From: Ornithodoros turicata
Taxonomy: Eukaryota; Arthropoda; Arachnida; Ixodida; Argasidae
Assembly: GCF_037126465.1 (NCBI RefSeq)
Contig: NC_088203.1
Coordinates: 103,788,668-103,852,667, forward strand
DNA: 64,000 nt
Direction: 5' to 3'
The translations under genes and the position numbers were made by a program. The notes beneath the pieces were generated by a model. The model made no database searches, had not been told where the DNA came from, and was given only the letters and a program-made list of their open reading frames with translations. Below, piece after piece: positions 20,677 through 32,483 of this stretch. Numbering within the stretch: position 1 is the stretch's first letter; each line of letters starts with the position of its first letter.

Positions 20677-20841
20677 CAGTGGCGTAGCCAGAGGAAGGGC
20701 TTCGGGGGCTGAACCCCCCCCCCCCTTTCCCTCGAAGCCGTACCCTTCGTAGTGTACTTGGGAGAGGGATGACGGGGATTAATCCCCGTGCAAAGTTCCC
20801 GTAGAACACTTCCCGAAATACTTTTCATGGCTACGCTACTG
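20677..20841. mobile_element. hAT-type MITE (CAGTGGCGTAGCCA ends)
   Basis: CAGTGGCGTAGCCA at the left and TGGCTACGCTACTG at the right are inverted repeats of a type widespread in arthropods and related to the 17381 element. A C-run lies inside. No convincing TSD remains. Confidence 0.65.
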
Positions 20842-22479
20842 CCTTACTTTGAATTCGAAATAGCCAAACCCTATTTCGCCCTATGAAACTGTATGATTCG
20901 ATCTGATGCGCAGTCGTTGTTCTCTTCCTTGTAGTGTCACGCCTAAGAACAACGGGAGCAGGGGGGGGGGGGGGGGGGGAGAGAACAAAAAATACACCGT
21001 CGTTGTCTCGATCGTTATCTTAATTACGGACAGATGAAAACGACAAAAGGCAATGCGTTGTTTCGCCAGTGAAAATCAACCGTTTGCATTCACGCATGCG
21101 TCCATCGATTTATCGAGAAATATCTTTCTTTTTATTGAACCCCCATCAAATGCGCAGCAATGAGTGTAGCCCTATGCTGCTTTTATGTGATGATCGCTGT
21201 AGTTTCGCGCACTTACGTGGAGGGTTATAAATATTTATAACGCATAAATATACTGCGTCCGGAGTAAACCGCAAATATAAGCCCCGTCCGAAAGTGGTAA
21301 TTAATTTAGCGCTGCCTCTACTCCTTTTGTATTATGAACGACACAATACTTCCGAAGCCTTTACAGTGAGTGAGCTTCGTCACGCGGCGAGGGGTATGAA
21401 AATACTTTACTGTTTGCTTACTTTTTGTTTTCGCGTTTATAACAACTTTAGATAAGTACATTTCTCTGTCAAACGCAACGACAAATAATGAGGAAAACAT
21501 TTTGCCAGTACTGAACTCCTAGCTTGCTCGACTTTTGCGATCAATCTTTGAGGCATCGGCCGCAACTCAATGTTCGAAGACGGGTCTGATGCTGAGATTT
21601 GCGCAATTTCTTGCAGCGGCTAAAATAAGCCTCACAATGGGCGCATTTCGATGCCTTTAATTAAGCAGTAAAGGCGCTCGCCGTTTTTCTAGCTCATCGT
21701 CGCCGAGAGATCAAAAGACCGCGGTTGAGGCTGTCTGCCGCTAGGCCGCGGCACTGCCTCTCGTGCGCAAGCGCGCGACAGGTCATTGGTTGCCTGTGCG
21801 CGCGGTGCTAGCAGACGACGAACAGCGCGCGCACGCGGAGCGGCAGTTCGGCAGTTTCGATTTGACGCCTTGCGAGATGCGCCGAGACAAAAATTTCCGC
21901 TTGGGTGAGGCAGAAACAGCGGAAAAAGGATTATTTGAAAGAAAGCTCCCGGAATATTTCTCACGCTGCACTCCCTGGGAAAAGACAACCAGGAAAGAAA
22001 ATCTAGTAACGCACTCTTTACAATTGGAAACGTGTTCGCTCGTTATTGTAGTTCCTGGAGCAAAAATTTCGATAAATCAATCCGGCGGGTGCGAATTATT
22101 TAAAGCGGAGTTCGTGCTTTGGAAAACTAAAACTTATTTATTATTAGCCTAGTTGACGTAATAACACATAGCTCTCGTGGGAAGAGGCGGATAAACGTGC
22201 ACATCTACCATTTAATGAGAGCAGAAAAACGGCTTCGCGACTTCGATTGTCTTCTACGAGGAGAACCGCTACGGCAGATGACCAATGCCGCGCGGAGAGA
22301 AAAGTGGCGCAGTTATTCTCCTCGAGCGGCGTATGCGAATTAGCGCTGGCTCGAGCTTGAAATAAATATGAGGCAGCCCCAGAAATAGGGTGAAAAATGC
22401 AGGTGACAAGTGACCGACTGCGCGGTTGGATTTAGGACATCCTCACCAAGAAGGCTGGAGGAAGCGACGACTGGCATCG
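20842..22479. other. Intergenic, no gene recognised
   Basis: Contains a long G run at about 20959-20980 and an open frame at 21763-22152 (+) whose translation I do not recognise. The GC-rich part at 21700-21860 could be regulatory or repeat-derived; nothing decides it. Confidence 0.35.
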
Positions 22480-22660
22480 GTTTGTGGAGACAACGTGCGT
22501 GTCCCAGTGGACAGCTCTCGTTGGTAGTGGCTATAAAGTCTGTCACCCTGAAGACTGGGACGTGTTGGGTTCGAATCTTACAACCGGCCGAGATGCTTCC
22601 GACAGATTTTTCGGACGAATGTCGGTATAATATCCCGTGATGTCGGCCCAGGACGCACAC
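22480..22660 (+). mobile_element. tRNA-derived SINE, family 2
   Basis: A tRNA-like head with B box GGGTTCGAATC is followed by a body containing CGAATGTCGG and the tail block GTCGGCCCAGGACGCACAC. The same body recurs at 24361, 29675, 43466, 59092 and 59890, mostly in inverted orientation. Confidence 0.7.
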
Positions 22661-22666
22661 TGACCG

Positions 22667-22860
22667 CAACACCGGGGTGTCGCATTCTTTCATTGCAGCT
22701 ACACCCTAGCAGCAAACAGGAGCGGACACACATACTGAGGGATGCACAGAACAGCCAGACACCCGTTTCTTATTCGGCAGCTTCCTGCTAGCCAGCGAGG
22801 GCCGCTCCGTTGAAGAAATACGCCATCGCCGTGTTCCGTAAACTTTTGTCCCAAGCTGTA
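22667..22860. mobile_element. Truncated MITE of the ACAGCTTGGGACAAAAG family
   Basis: Its right part, ending GTTCCGTAAACTTTTGTCCC-AAGCTGTA, matches the full copy at 23808-24026. The left end is missing and the element abuts the SINE tail. Confidence 0.65.
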
Positions 22861-23055
22861 CTTCGCGGTGCTCGTGCGGAATAATGTAAAAACAAATTAA
22901 TATTAATATGTATCCTCGTTATGGTTACATCACCCTCAACAGGAAGAATATTGTATTTGTTTGTTTATTCTCCAGAAAGAAAGAAAGTGGTGTCAGGGCA
23001 AGAAGCTGACGTGTAGAGCTCGGCGTCAAAGATTCTGAAGTCAGCATATACCCTA

Positions 23056-23304
23056 CACTTTTAAAAATGAACCTCACCGCATAGCGCGCTCCTTGCCAAC
23101 CATCATCTCGAATGATATCGTTATCATCCCTGATTTGTTGAAAACGGAAGGCGTCCGCCTTTTTTGTGACAATTATGAACAGCATAAGTGTCACAAAAAA
23201 GGCGTACGCCTCCCGTTTTCAACAAATCAAGGAAGATAACGATATCTTTCGAGATGATGGTTGGCAAGGAGCGTGCTATGCGGGGAAGTTCATTTTTAAG
23301 AGTG
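23056..23304. mobile_element. Hairpin MITE, type A (copy 1)
   Basis: A 249-bp near-perfect palindrome bounded by CACTTTTAAAAATG and its inverse, flanked TA/TA. The arms carry the type A inner block GGAGGCGTACGCC (the left arm varies) around a short loop. No transposase. Confidence 0.87.
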
Positions 23305-23807
23305 TATCACGCGTCGCTCGACGTCAAAATGTTAACATTGTTCTCGTGTCCCGCAGAATGTGTCTCGTCCTCGTCGTTGCACTCACGTACAGAGAGTTAA
23401 GTATGTCATACCAATATGGCTGGAAAGCGGGCGTTGTTGTTTCTGACCCGTGGGTGGGAATCAAAGGTGATTGAGGTTGTGTCGCGTGCAGCTTCATTTG
23501 CGCTGATCGGGAGTTATGGCGCGTTGACAGGAAAGCCTTTCTGATGGTCGGATATCTCGTCGCCAGGAAAGATGGCACGACAGAGGCTCTCTCTATAAAT
23601 ACTAACTCGTATTTATTTGAAGTCGTAGAAAGATAGCGTCGGATGTCCTTGGCGGAAAGGCAGGGACTTTTTTTTATCAGCCTCCTTTCTTTCGACGAGA
23701 TAGTCTCGGAGGACAGCAGCGTGGGGAGGATATAGCATTTCTTGGGGCATTGCGCCCCTATCGGAGTGGTCAGAAAACCGTGTGCGGTATTTTGGATTCC
23801 CCGTTAG

Positions 23808-24026
23808 TACAGCTTGGGACAAAAGTTTACGGAACACCGGGGTGTCACATTTCTCCATTGGAACGAAACACCATCAGCAAACAGGAGCGGACATGCATAC
23901 TACGAGATGGATAGAATAGCCGGTCACCCGTTTCTTATTCGATCTCTTCCTGACAGCTTGCAGGAGACCGCTCGGATGAACAAATACGCCGATGCCGTGT
24001 TCCGTAAACTTTTGTCCCAAGCTGTA
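23808..24026. mobile_element. MITE with ACAGCTTGGGACAAAAG inverted ends
   Basis: About 28 bp of exact inverted repeat (ACAGCTTGGGACAAAAGTTT.. and its complement) bound 219 bp including flanking TA dinucleotides. Tc1/mariner-type by target site. A second, truncated copy lies at 22667. Confidence 0.8.
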
Positions 24027-24108
24027 CCGCGAAGCAAGTGGGGCTTTGAGCGGTGTACAGACGTGCACAGATGGAGATCACGAAGGAGAGGACTGCGGTG
24101 TTATAGTA

Positions 24109-24358
24109 CACTCTTAAAAATGAACTTCACCGCATAGCACGCTCCTAGCCAACCATTATCCCGAATGATATCGTGATCTGCCCTGATTTGTTGAAAACAG
24201 GGGGGCGTACGCCTTTTTTGTGACAATTATGAACAGCATAAGTGTCGCAGAAATGGCGTACGCCCCCCGTTTTCAACAAATCAGGGCAGATAATGATATC
24301 ATTCGAGATAATGCTTGGCTAGAAGCGTGCTATGCGGTGAAGTTCATTTTTAAGAGTG
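24109..24358. mobile_element. Hairpin MITE, type A (copy 2)
   Basis: 250 bp from CACTCTTAAAAATG to CATTTTTAAGAGTG, flanked TA/TA. The arms include GGGGGGCGTACGCC, and the loop reads ATTATGAACAGCATAAG between TGTGACA and TGTCGCA. Confidence 0.9.
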
Positions 24359-24360
24359 TA

Positions 24361-24420
24361 CGTGTTCTGGGTCGTCTTCGGGGTGAACTGTGCCGACATT
24401 CGTCTGGAATGTCTGGAACG
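24361..24420 (-). mobile_element. SINE family 2 fragment
   Basis: A short piece with GAACTGTGCCGACATTCGTC, the body block of SINE family 2 in minus orientation. It directly follows a hairpin MITE. Confidence 0.55.
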
Positions 24421-24827
24421 TCATAATTCGTTTGTGCGCTTCCTGGTTCCTTGTCCCTGGCGGCTATTCCTTTTATCATTATGCGCCGTTTTACACCTCG
24501 TTCATCACCGACATAACGCCGAAAATTCGGCGCGAATTAGTGAAGTAGTTTCTGCGCAATTTGATGTAATTCATGGCAAGAGCAGAAGACGGATGTTGAG
24601 AGTGTACCGGAGTCACTCTTTGGAAATCGGACAAAACGTCACTCATGACAAGGCCAATCACGGAGCGACCGGATGGCCTTCGGCGACTGACCGGCGGGCG
24701 CATAGGACGGCGTCTGCAGGTCGCGGAGGGTCTCTGATCGGCTTGTGGAACTGGAATGTCACGATGTTATTTCTGGGTTAGCGTTAACGTCAGCACGAAG
24801 CTACCGTACCTACCAGAACCAGTCGCA
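24421..24827. other. No recognised feature
   Basis: No known protein, RNA gene or repeat seen. Confidence 0.35.
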
Positions 24828-24993
24828 GCGTGCATGACTCAGAATCTTATCTGTTGATTGGGTGCTGTAGACGCGGTATAGCGCATCGTTCTTCCGGTAG
24901 TGGTATGACGGGCGTTAGTAGACCACGAGCCGTAGCCAGGCAGGCTACCGCGTCTAGCACACCCTATCAGCAGATAAGATTCTGAGTCACGCT
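24828..24993. repeat. Inverted repeat with ACTCAGAATCTTATCTG ends
   Basis: The left arm (GACTCAGAATCTTATCTG..TAGACGCGGTA) and the right arm (TACCGCGTCTAG..AGATAAGATTCTGAGTC) are inverted copies of about 50 bp. The right arm is repeated directly near 25300 as GATAAGATTTTGAGTC, so the element is part of a larger rearranged cluster. Confidence 0.65.
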
Positions 24994-25055
24994 CTCTGTC
25001 ATTGCTCCGATAGGCACGATATGTTAACGGTGATGTTATCAGCGGTGTACTACGC

Positions 25056-25206
25056 CCAAGCAGCACAATGTACTGAAAGTCGAGTGCAATAGGGGTGGAC
25101 GGGTAGGTGGAAGACCTTGAACGAACTGGTGAAACTAAAGAACATTGATAAGACACCTACCGTCCACCCCTATTGCACTCGACTTTCAGTACATTGTGCT
25201 GCTTGG
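25056..25206. repeat. Near-perfect 53-bp inverted repeat
   Basis: Arms 25056-25109 and 25155-25206 match apart from a one-base gap, separated by about 45 bp. The arms begin CCAAGCAGCACAATG. The high identity suggests a young hairpin or foldback insertion within the cluster. Confidence 0.75.
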
Positions 25207-25217
25207 TACCACTCGCT

Positions 25218-25704
25218 AGTAACACGCCCTCATAGTGAGTGTTAGTAGACCGTTGATAACGTGGCTTTCGAAGTACCGTGTCTACCGCGTTCAATCAAAG
25301 GATAAGATTTTGAGTCACGCTCTCTGTCATTGGTTCCGGTAGGTACTGTAGCTTCACGGTGACGTTATCAACGGTGGTGGTGGGTGGGGTGATGTAGGGG
25401 GAAGGTGCGGTTCGCCTACTCCGGAGTGGCGGCTCGGTGCACCCAGGGGAGGTAGACGAGGGGAGGGTGAATGAGGGAAGGGAGAGATGATGATGGCGCA
25501 GGAGAGGGAGCAGCGTGCTAACGCTCTTGCTCTGGGATTTGGGTAGTGCAAGAGAACCACCCACCACAGAAAACATGCGAGCATCCCTCAGTATAGTCTT
25601 CATTGGGATGCTCCCTGCACCACGGTAACCACCAGGATTATTGGCGAAGTTACCCCATCATTTATCAACAGTCTACTAACACTCTCTATTAATAGCGTGT
25701 TGTT
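25218..25704. mobile_element. Foldback element, about 485 bp
   Basis: Inverted ends AACACGC..GAGTGTTAGTAGAC..GTTGATAA (left) and the reverse complement near 25655-25702 (TTATCAACAGTCTACTAACA). The interior is low in coding potential. Confidence 0.55.
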
Positions 25705-26631
25705 CCAAGTACGTTCGCGAAATGTTGTGAAGCAGGAATCCTGACGGACCATGTACTCTGATGGCCAGAAATTGATACATATATAGCTGTGAATGAATGA
25801 AGTTCATCAGCAGACACTGCAAGGATTTCACTTCAGACGTGCTACTGATTGTCCACGAAGCGTAGTAAAGAAGGCAAAAAGCTTTTGGGATCCGTGCGCT
25901 TTGCATTCCCCCGAGGTGACAACTCCAATATCGAGAATCGATTGTAAACGAACGTCCTTTGTCTCTTTCGTTTTCTAATTGGAAGCCGTTGCTGAGTTCT
26001 GTAATTAAAGGCCAGACTTCTTCAATTTAATTACAACTGCGGTAGCGTCTAATACAATTCTTGTCAATTCCAGCCTATCTCCTTATAATCAAGCATCCTT
26101 TATGTCGTCTCTAATTTAATCAGACATGCGCTTTTTTCTTTTTCTTTCCTTTTTTTGGACAACTGCAAAAACTATTTGTCGGCGAACAATTGCCGTAGCG
26201 GTTCTCAGGTAGTGCAACGATCGAGACATACATGTACGACGTCATGAAATGTCTTCAAATTTTATGTTACGCAGACTGGCAACTTTCCGCCCCTATATAT
26301 GCGCAAGATTCCGGTGCAGTACTTCGGTAATGTTATCCGCTTTTGGGAATAGAGAATGGCGATTTTTCTTCTACCGGTTCATGTACCAATATGACGGCAC
26401 GGCGATGGTCCCAAAATTTTTGTGGCAGACATCGGACTGTTTCCAGAGAAAGTCCCTCGAATACAGGACTGCGCATTCTTAAGCATATACACACTCGGTC
26501 ACCGTGGGATCACCTGCCTAACGGGCCTCGTCTAGCAGTCCCATATTTAACAGCGTTAATGTACGGTGTTAATAAAAGAATTTTGAAATCGAATTTGAAT
26601 TTGAATCCTTGACAACTCACTGACGCTCGTC
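25705..26631. other. Intergenic; retroelement tail near its end
   Basis: No gene recognised. The segment at about 26535-26605 ends with TTGAAATCGAATTTGAATTT, resembling the tail of a non-LTR element. Confidence 0.35.
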
Positions 26632-26680
26632 TACCGCTGTCGGCGCCGTCTTTGGAACTGGAGTGTCTCGTACCATACCA

Positions 26681-26929
26681 CACTCTTAGAAATGAACTTC
26701 ACTGCATAGCACGCTACAAGCCAACCAGCATCTCGAATGATATCGTTATCTGCCCCGATTTGTTGAAAACGGGAGGTGTACGCCTTTTTTGTGACAATTA
26801 TGAACAGCATAAGTGTCACAGAAAAGGCGTACGCCTCCCGTTTTCAACAAATCAGGGCAGATAACGATATCATTCGAGACGATGGTTGGCTAGGAGCGTG
26901 CTATGCGGTGAAGTTCAGTTTTAAGAGTG
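26681..26929. mobile_element. Hairpin MITE, type A (copy 3), between 45-bp direct repeats
   Basis: 249-bp palindrome with CACTCTTAGAAATG ends. Flanking dinucleotides differ (CA/TA), unlike most copies. Sequences 26634-26680 and 26934-26980 are direct repeats sharing GCCGTCTTTGGAACTGGAGT. Confidence 0.87.
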
Positions 26930-27057
26930 TACCACTGTCGGTGCCGTCTTTGGAACTGGAGTGTCTCTACCATACCAAGGTTGAACAACGAACTGCCATG
27001 TACAGCTCCCAGTCCAGAGCCTCCTGTAGCAGCTTGCGGGTAACATATTGTGCTTCC

Positions 27058-27071
27058 CGTAAAAAAAAAAA

Positions 27072-27104
<33 letters not shown>
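27058..27104. repeat. (AAT)n microsatellite
   Basis: A poly-A run followed by about ten ATA units. Confidence 0.85.
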
Positions 27105-27511
27105 GTACTACCCATTCATGCAGGAGTCGGTTACCGCCCTAACGGTTGTGACGTGAACCCCCTTCAACACGGCGTCCCTCGAATCCAAACTCATTTTGAT
27201 CTAGTATCAACATCCCCGGGGCTCGCTTTCGCGGAGCTCAACGTGATTTCCCGTTTTCTTCTTCCTCGACCGAGCAAATATTTAGATTGTTAGAGTGCGT
27301 ACTTTACGAGACGGCGCAAAGTGCGTTCATGGGCCAGCAACATGGCGTACCAATTGCGCTAACGTCGCCACTTTCTCGCTTTGTGTAGCGTATAGTAAAT
27401 TAAAGGTGCGTTGCTCCGACGCCAGTCAACGCTGTTGGCGATACGAAAGCGGGGCCATTCCGGACAACGATGTTCCGCTCAATTTTGGTGGATGGCGCGC
27501 TCTTCTTGCCA

Positions 27512-27760
27512 CACTCTTAAAAATGAACTTCACCGCATAGCACGCTCCTAGCCAACCATTATCTCGAATGATATCGTTATCTGCCCTGATTTGTTGAAAA
27601 CAGGGGGCGTACGCCTTTTCTGTGACAATTATGAACAGCATAAGTGTCACAGAAATGGCGTACGCCCCCCGTTTTCAACAAATCAGGGCAGATAACGATA
27701 TCATTCGAGATAATGGTTGGCTATGAGCGTGCTATGCGGTGAAGTTCATTTTTAAGAGTG
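27512..27760. mobile_element. Hairpin MITE, type A (copy 4)
   Basis: 249 bp, ends CACTCTTAAAAATG and inverse, flanked CA/CA. Loop orientation as in copy 2. Confidence 0.9.
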
Positions 27761-29670
27761 CAGTGTTGCGTTAGATTAATGCGATTAAGCGACTAATTCG
27801 AGTAATGTGGACTGAACAATCCGAGTGTGGGCAGCAAGTGAGTGAATGTTGCATTCGTATTACCCGCCGGTTAAGGATTAAACCCCCGATCCGCTAGATC
27901 TTCATCGGCTATTTCGATCAGATTGAGATGGAAGCCGACCGGATTATACGATAATGCATCGGGAGGATCCGATTTATTACAACCGACCGTTAGAAGATCG
28001 GAAGGTGTCTACGGTTACGGTCAAGGAAACAGGAAAAGCCAATCGCAGTGGATGATATCGCGTTCTTAAGCTTCCTTTATCTAATCGTTTTTTGGGAACG
28101 TGCTTAGCGCCTTCCGAAACTCCCGCAGCCTCGAATGGTGCAGGACAGGAACGTAAGCACGTCCTCGGGGGAAAAAAGCTTTCTGTCAGGACAATGGGGA
28201 ACATCCCTTGTACTTGTACAACGTATTTGCACCTTGTAAACGGGATCGGTAACCGGAAACACCCCGTGTCGGCGTCACAAAGTGCGTCATTTCTCTCGAC
28301 CATCTCAGATGTTGGGATTCTGTCTATGGTATCGAATTACCGCCAGGGGTGGATGGCATCCAGTAAAGCGAAGAGATATTCGAGCACATCGGCGGCGTCA
28401 ACAAGTTCATCGACTGTGTAAGCCAGTTTTTGCCGAGTTGGACGCGTGGTTAACTTTTATTTGTCTGTATCGCGGTCTATACAGACAGCCAGTCGATAGA
28501 GGCATCTTGTGTCCAACCAGCGCTGTGGGCGTGAGAAGGACGTATACGCTACGCAAACCATTCCTCATCATCGTTCAGTGCCTCCTCTCAAGCAGACTTG
28601 TAAAAATTACTTTTCAAAAGTAATTGAATTACGATTACAACTACATGTTCATAGAATTAATTAAATTACACTAACACTTACAAAAATACGAATTGTAACT
28701 CAATTACAACCACAGTTGACTATAAAAAGTACACTTAATTACATTAATTTCAATCCATATTTTGCTGCGTAACTTTATTGCATACTTAATGAAAGACAAG
28801 CAACTGGTGAACCAGGGGAAAGAGAGGAAAAAGGCTGGTGGTGGTGGAGCACAATGCTTAGAATTGTACAGCCTTAGAATTGCTGGGGAAATGTGCTTAT
28901 TACTTAGCAGAAACTTTAGAATACGAGACAGTGAAAATGGGTCTTTTTTAAGTCATGCAAACACGAGCGAAATTCTTCTTCGTGTAGTGAGAGAATGCTG
29001 CTCATGCGTCAGCTTATAAGGTCCGTTGGCCTTCAGAACAAATGTATATTCTTAAAGTTATTGGCTATTATACCGCAACGACAACTGGTCCCGAATATAC
29101 CCCCAAGAGAAAACACACGCTACATTGGAGCACTGCTGAGTAGCCCCACACTATACGCTTCATGAAGATGCGGGTACCTTTCAAATTATTTCTCAAATGG
29201 TGCAGCAGTTTCATTTTTGCCACGCTCGAATGTAAATCTTTCAGTAGCCCCCTCATCAGAAGACTTGTGGCCTTCCACTATACAGTGTGTTTCACCTAAA
29301 CGTGATAAAAAATCGTATTTAAAAATCTACTCGTCTGAACATTACAGGGCCAACGCTATTTATCTCGGGGGAGATTTTGTCATTACTTTTGAGCACTTGT
29401 ATCATATTTAATTCTCGAGAAATTGAAGTTTCAAAATTGACCTCTTAAATTTGAGCATGAGTCGACCTCGCGCTTTTTGACAGAAGCAGAAATCGCAGGT
29501 CGGATTTACCCCATTGCATTGCAAAGTAAATACCCTACTACTTTGGTAATAGCTACTTTAAAAAAATGCGAAAAACGTTGTTTCGAGCCCCGTTCAGTTC
29601 TCCGCCAAAATAATGCAAGATGCGGCGGAAGAAAAACGGTCATCCGCCCCCCTTCCTGTTTCTTTCGCGC
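27761..29670. other. Intergenic with GTAAT-rich patch
   Basis: No gene recognised. At 28600-28760 repeated AATTAC/GTAATT motifs suggest a decayed hAT-type terminus. Short open frames at 28092-28421 and 28762-29019 resemble nothing I know. Confidence 0.35.
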
Positions 29671-29674
29671 TGTT

Positions 29675-29800
29675 CTTTCAGAAAACCGGAAATTCTTCAG
29701 AAAACCCAGGGAAAACCTCAGACAGCACAGCCGGTGACAGGATTCGAACCCGTGTCCTAACCGCTATGCCACGGGAGCATGCCCTGAGTATATCGTAAGA
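29675..29800 (-). mobile_element. tRNA-derived SINE, family 2 (copy)
   Basis: On the minus strand: GCTCCCGTGGCATAGCGGTT (A box region), then B box GGGTTCGAATCC, then a body with GGTTTTCCCTGGGTTTTC. The head resembles a tRNA but the body continues as in other family 2 copies. Confidence 0.7.
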
Positions 29801-29853
29801 AAGTTTGTGACAGCGTCCGTATAGCTCTGGTTTCGGTCCGAAAGCGAAACGTA

Positions 29854-30093
29854 CACTCTTAAAAATGAACTTCACCGCATAGCACGCTCCTAGCCAACCA
29901 TCATCCCGAATGACAACGTTCTCGCCCCTGATTTGTTGAAAACGAGAGGCGGAGCCTATTCTGTGCCGTGCATAATGACACAAAATAGGCTCCTCCTCCT
30001 CCCGTTTTCAGCAAATCTAGGGCGAGAACGTTGTCATTCGGGATGATGGTTGGCTAGGAGCGTGCTATGTGGTGAAGTTCATTTTTAAGAGTG
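29854..30093. mobile_element. Hairpin MITE, type C core (copy 5)
   Basis: 240 bp with the same CACTCTTAAAAATG ends and outer arms as type A, flanked TA/TA. The inner stem differs: AACGTTCTCGCCCC outside and GGCGGAGCC inside, instead of ATATCGTTATCTGCC and GGCGTACGCC. Confidence 0.87.
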
Positions 30094-30140
30094 TAGGCGC
30101 TCCAAATTCGATTCCAAATGGAATGTCATTAATGGTGCTT

Positions 30141-30337
30141 GTGCAGTGACGTCACGTTTGGTCACGTGACGTCGGAAAACATATTGCCGCACCGGAGTCA
30201 CAGGAGGAGGGCATGTCATCAGTTGTTGCGGTATATGCGTGCAATTACGAGAGGGAAACGCACGCTGCTGCCTCATTCGGCCCGCAGTATGACGCCTGTG
30301 ACCCCATGTCACGTGACTCCAGTGACGTCATGTGCAC
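30141..30337. repeat. Inverted repeat with TGACGTCA and CACGTG motifs
   Basis: GTGCAGTGACGTCAC..GTCACGTGACGTC on the left is matched in inverted order by GTCACGTGACTCCAGTGACG on the right. Probably a small foldback element. The motifs look like CREB and E-box sites but may be incidental. Confidence 0.45.
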
Positions 30338-30370
30338 GAGCCTCATCCACATTATTCGACAATCTCTGTT

Positions 30371-30547
30371 TACAGTGAACCCTCGTTAATATGGCCCCCG
30401 ATAATCTGACATACACGCTTTACGACCGTACTCTTGGGGAACAATGCTGTGAAACCTCTGCAAATCCTCCCCGTTAATATGACAATTCCGCATTATGAAC
30501 AGAATTTTTGGGAACGACCATGGTCATAATAACGAGGGTCCACTGTA
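30371..30547. mobile_element. Tigger/pogo-type MITE
   Basis: TACAGTGAACCCTCGTTAAT at the left and the inverse of CGAGGGTCCACTGTA at the right bound 177 bp. Ends of this form with TA target sites are typical of pogo/Tigger elements. Confidence 0.75.
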
Positions 30548-32483
30548 CTCCGTTACTATTTGTCTTCGGGGTGTTCATTTTCGTCTAGATCGCCTTATTC
30601 GCTCGTGAACGCGCAGAAACGTACTAAACGTGCAACGTACGAAAAAAAAAAGGACAAGAAAGAAACACGTACGAAACAGACACTCGCAATATTTCAACAG
30701 AAGTGCGTGCAGAGGTGCAGAAATCAATTTTTAGATAATCGTGTTGTCAATCTGCCAACCACCGTGAGCGACGTAGCTCGGAAAGAAAAAAGCCCGGCTT
30801 GATTGGTGAACCTGTAGATGTCGTTGGACTTGTGACGTCCAGTTGCACTTGACGCCAAATTATGGATGAGCAGCCGACGAAGAATCAATAGCGCTGTTAG
30901 TGGCGGGACGTTGAACCCAAATCAATGCCATCACGCGTCCCGCTTACGAATGAGGAACGATCTGTCTCCGTTGGCCGATCATGGACGAAGGTAATTGCCA
31001 TATAACTGGATGTTTAATTATTAACGTACGATCCTTGGTGATTAGATTCATACAGATAGGGGTGCGTTCTCTTCTCACTCGGATGTCATTCGTCGTTCTT
31101 GCATGTTGCATATCCCAAATATATGCGGGGATTTTGAGAAGATCGCGATGGAAGAGGTAACGTAAGCAGCTCGCGAAGACATATCATTAGTCTCGTAAAT
31201 ACCTTTAAAAAAACGAGATCACCCTTTTAGTACTTTTATGGAAACCATATTTACAGCCCCTTACCACTGAGAGGTTCGCCTAAGAAACGCTTTTAAAGAA
31301 GAAAGTTACGTAGAATTGGAACAAATAAGAGAAGGATTAAAGGGGTTGTTAGGTGTGGGTCATTACACCATGCACTCACTGCAATACACGCTGAAGTACG
31401 GCGGAAAAGAGTCTGCGTGTCGGAGTTTGCGAGATTCAAACCCTTGAACACACTTGGACATCGCGAGTTCTGATGTCGGGAGAGCTTCCGACATTGCTAT
31501 TGGTTCTCGTAAGCACGTGACCTGCCCCGCGGGTGACACCTCACCGGCGGAGATGCCTGACACGAGGATTTCGAGAAATGTTATGTCCGTTATCCCCTGC
31601 TTCGTAAAACTTGGAAGGCAAACTCTGATATATTTATTTATTTATTTCCATCAGGTGATGGGTGGAGCCGGGCTAAAAGCTCATAAGTGCTTGAAAGGGT
31701 GCCGGGGCTCCGCATATATCCGTCCATTTATCTGTTGAGGAATGTAGAAACTTTGTCAAGTGCGCTCAACACAAGTGATAAAAAGATAAGAAATTTTATC
31801 TTTCATCACCTTATCATCCTATATATATATATATAAAGGATATAAATCGTACCATTGAAAAGATTCATCTTTTTATCTTTTATCCGTCATAAGTTGGATC
31901 GATGTCTCGGAACCCCTTGAAACTTAATATGTTCGGCAGTCCCATATATCTGCACGGCGCAGAACTAAATGTACCCTTCTGAAACCCGAATTATTGTTTG
32001 TTTGTCCTATTTTTCGTAGCTGACCTTTTTCTTTCTTTTTGTTTACCAACAAACGCGTTTTGGAGTAGCCAGTTCTGACTGGGTCGGGACTAACCTCTCC
32101 ATATTTTTCTTTCCTTTCCAATCCAATCCAATCCGAATTATTTCGTTCATTTATTTCAACCAAAAATTGTTTTGAGGGCGACGTCATCACGCACATAGCT
32201 GGGGTATTTCTGTTGTATCTGGATAAATAACTGTACGGAAACTTCTCCTCGCGGCAACGGCGCCGAACGGCGAAGCTAACCTTCCGCCTAAGGGCAGGAT
32301 AACCGTGAAGCGCCATTATACTCTATATAGAAGCATTGTCCGAAGACTGCACGATGGCCGGGAAACTTTTTTGGTGAATAATATACGTGTCTACTCTTAA
32401 TCTTAGCTCCGTGGATATTACGGGTAATTTAGTCGGTTTCAAAGACGGTGTGCTTTACAGACAAATTAGAAATAAATGAAAAA
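30548..32483. other. Intergenic, no gene recognised
   Basis: Contains a (TTTA)n-ended retroelement-like tail at 31620-31720 and short AT dinucleotide runs near 31820. Nothing else recognised. Confidence 0.35.

Noticed and set aside
21763..22152. 129-residue open frame in GC-rich sequence
   Set aside because: No recognisable domain and no splice or poly(A) context; kept only as part of an unassigned stretch.
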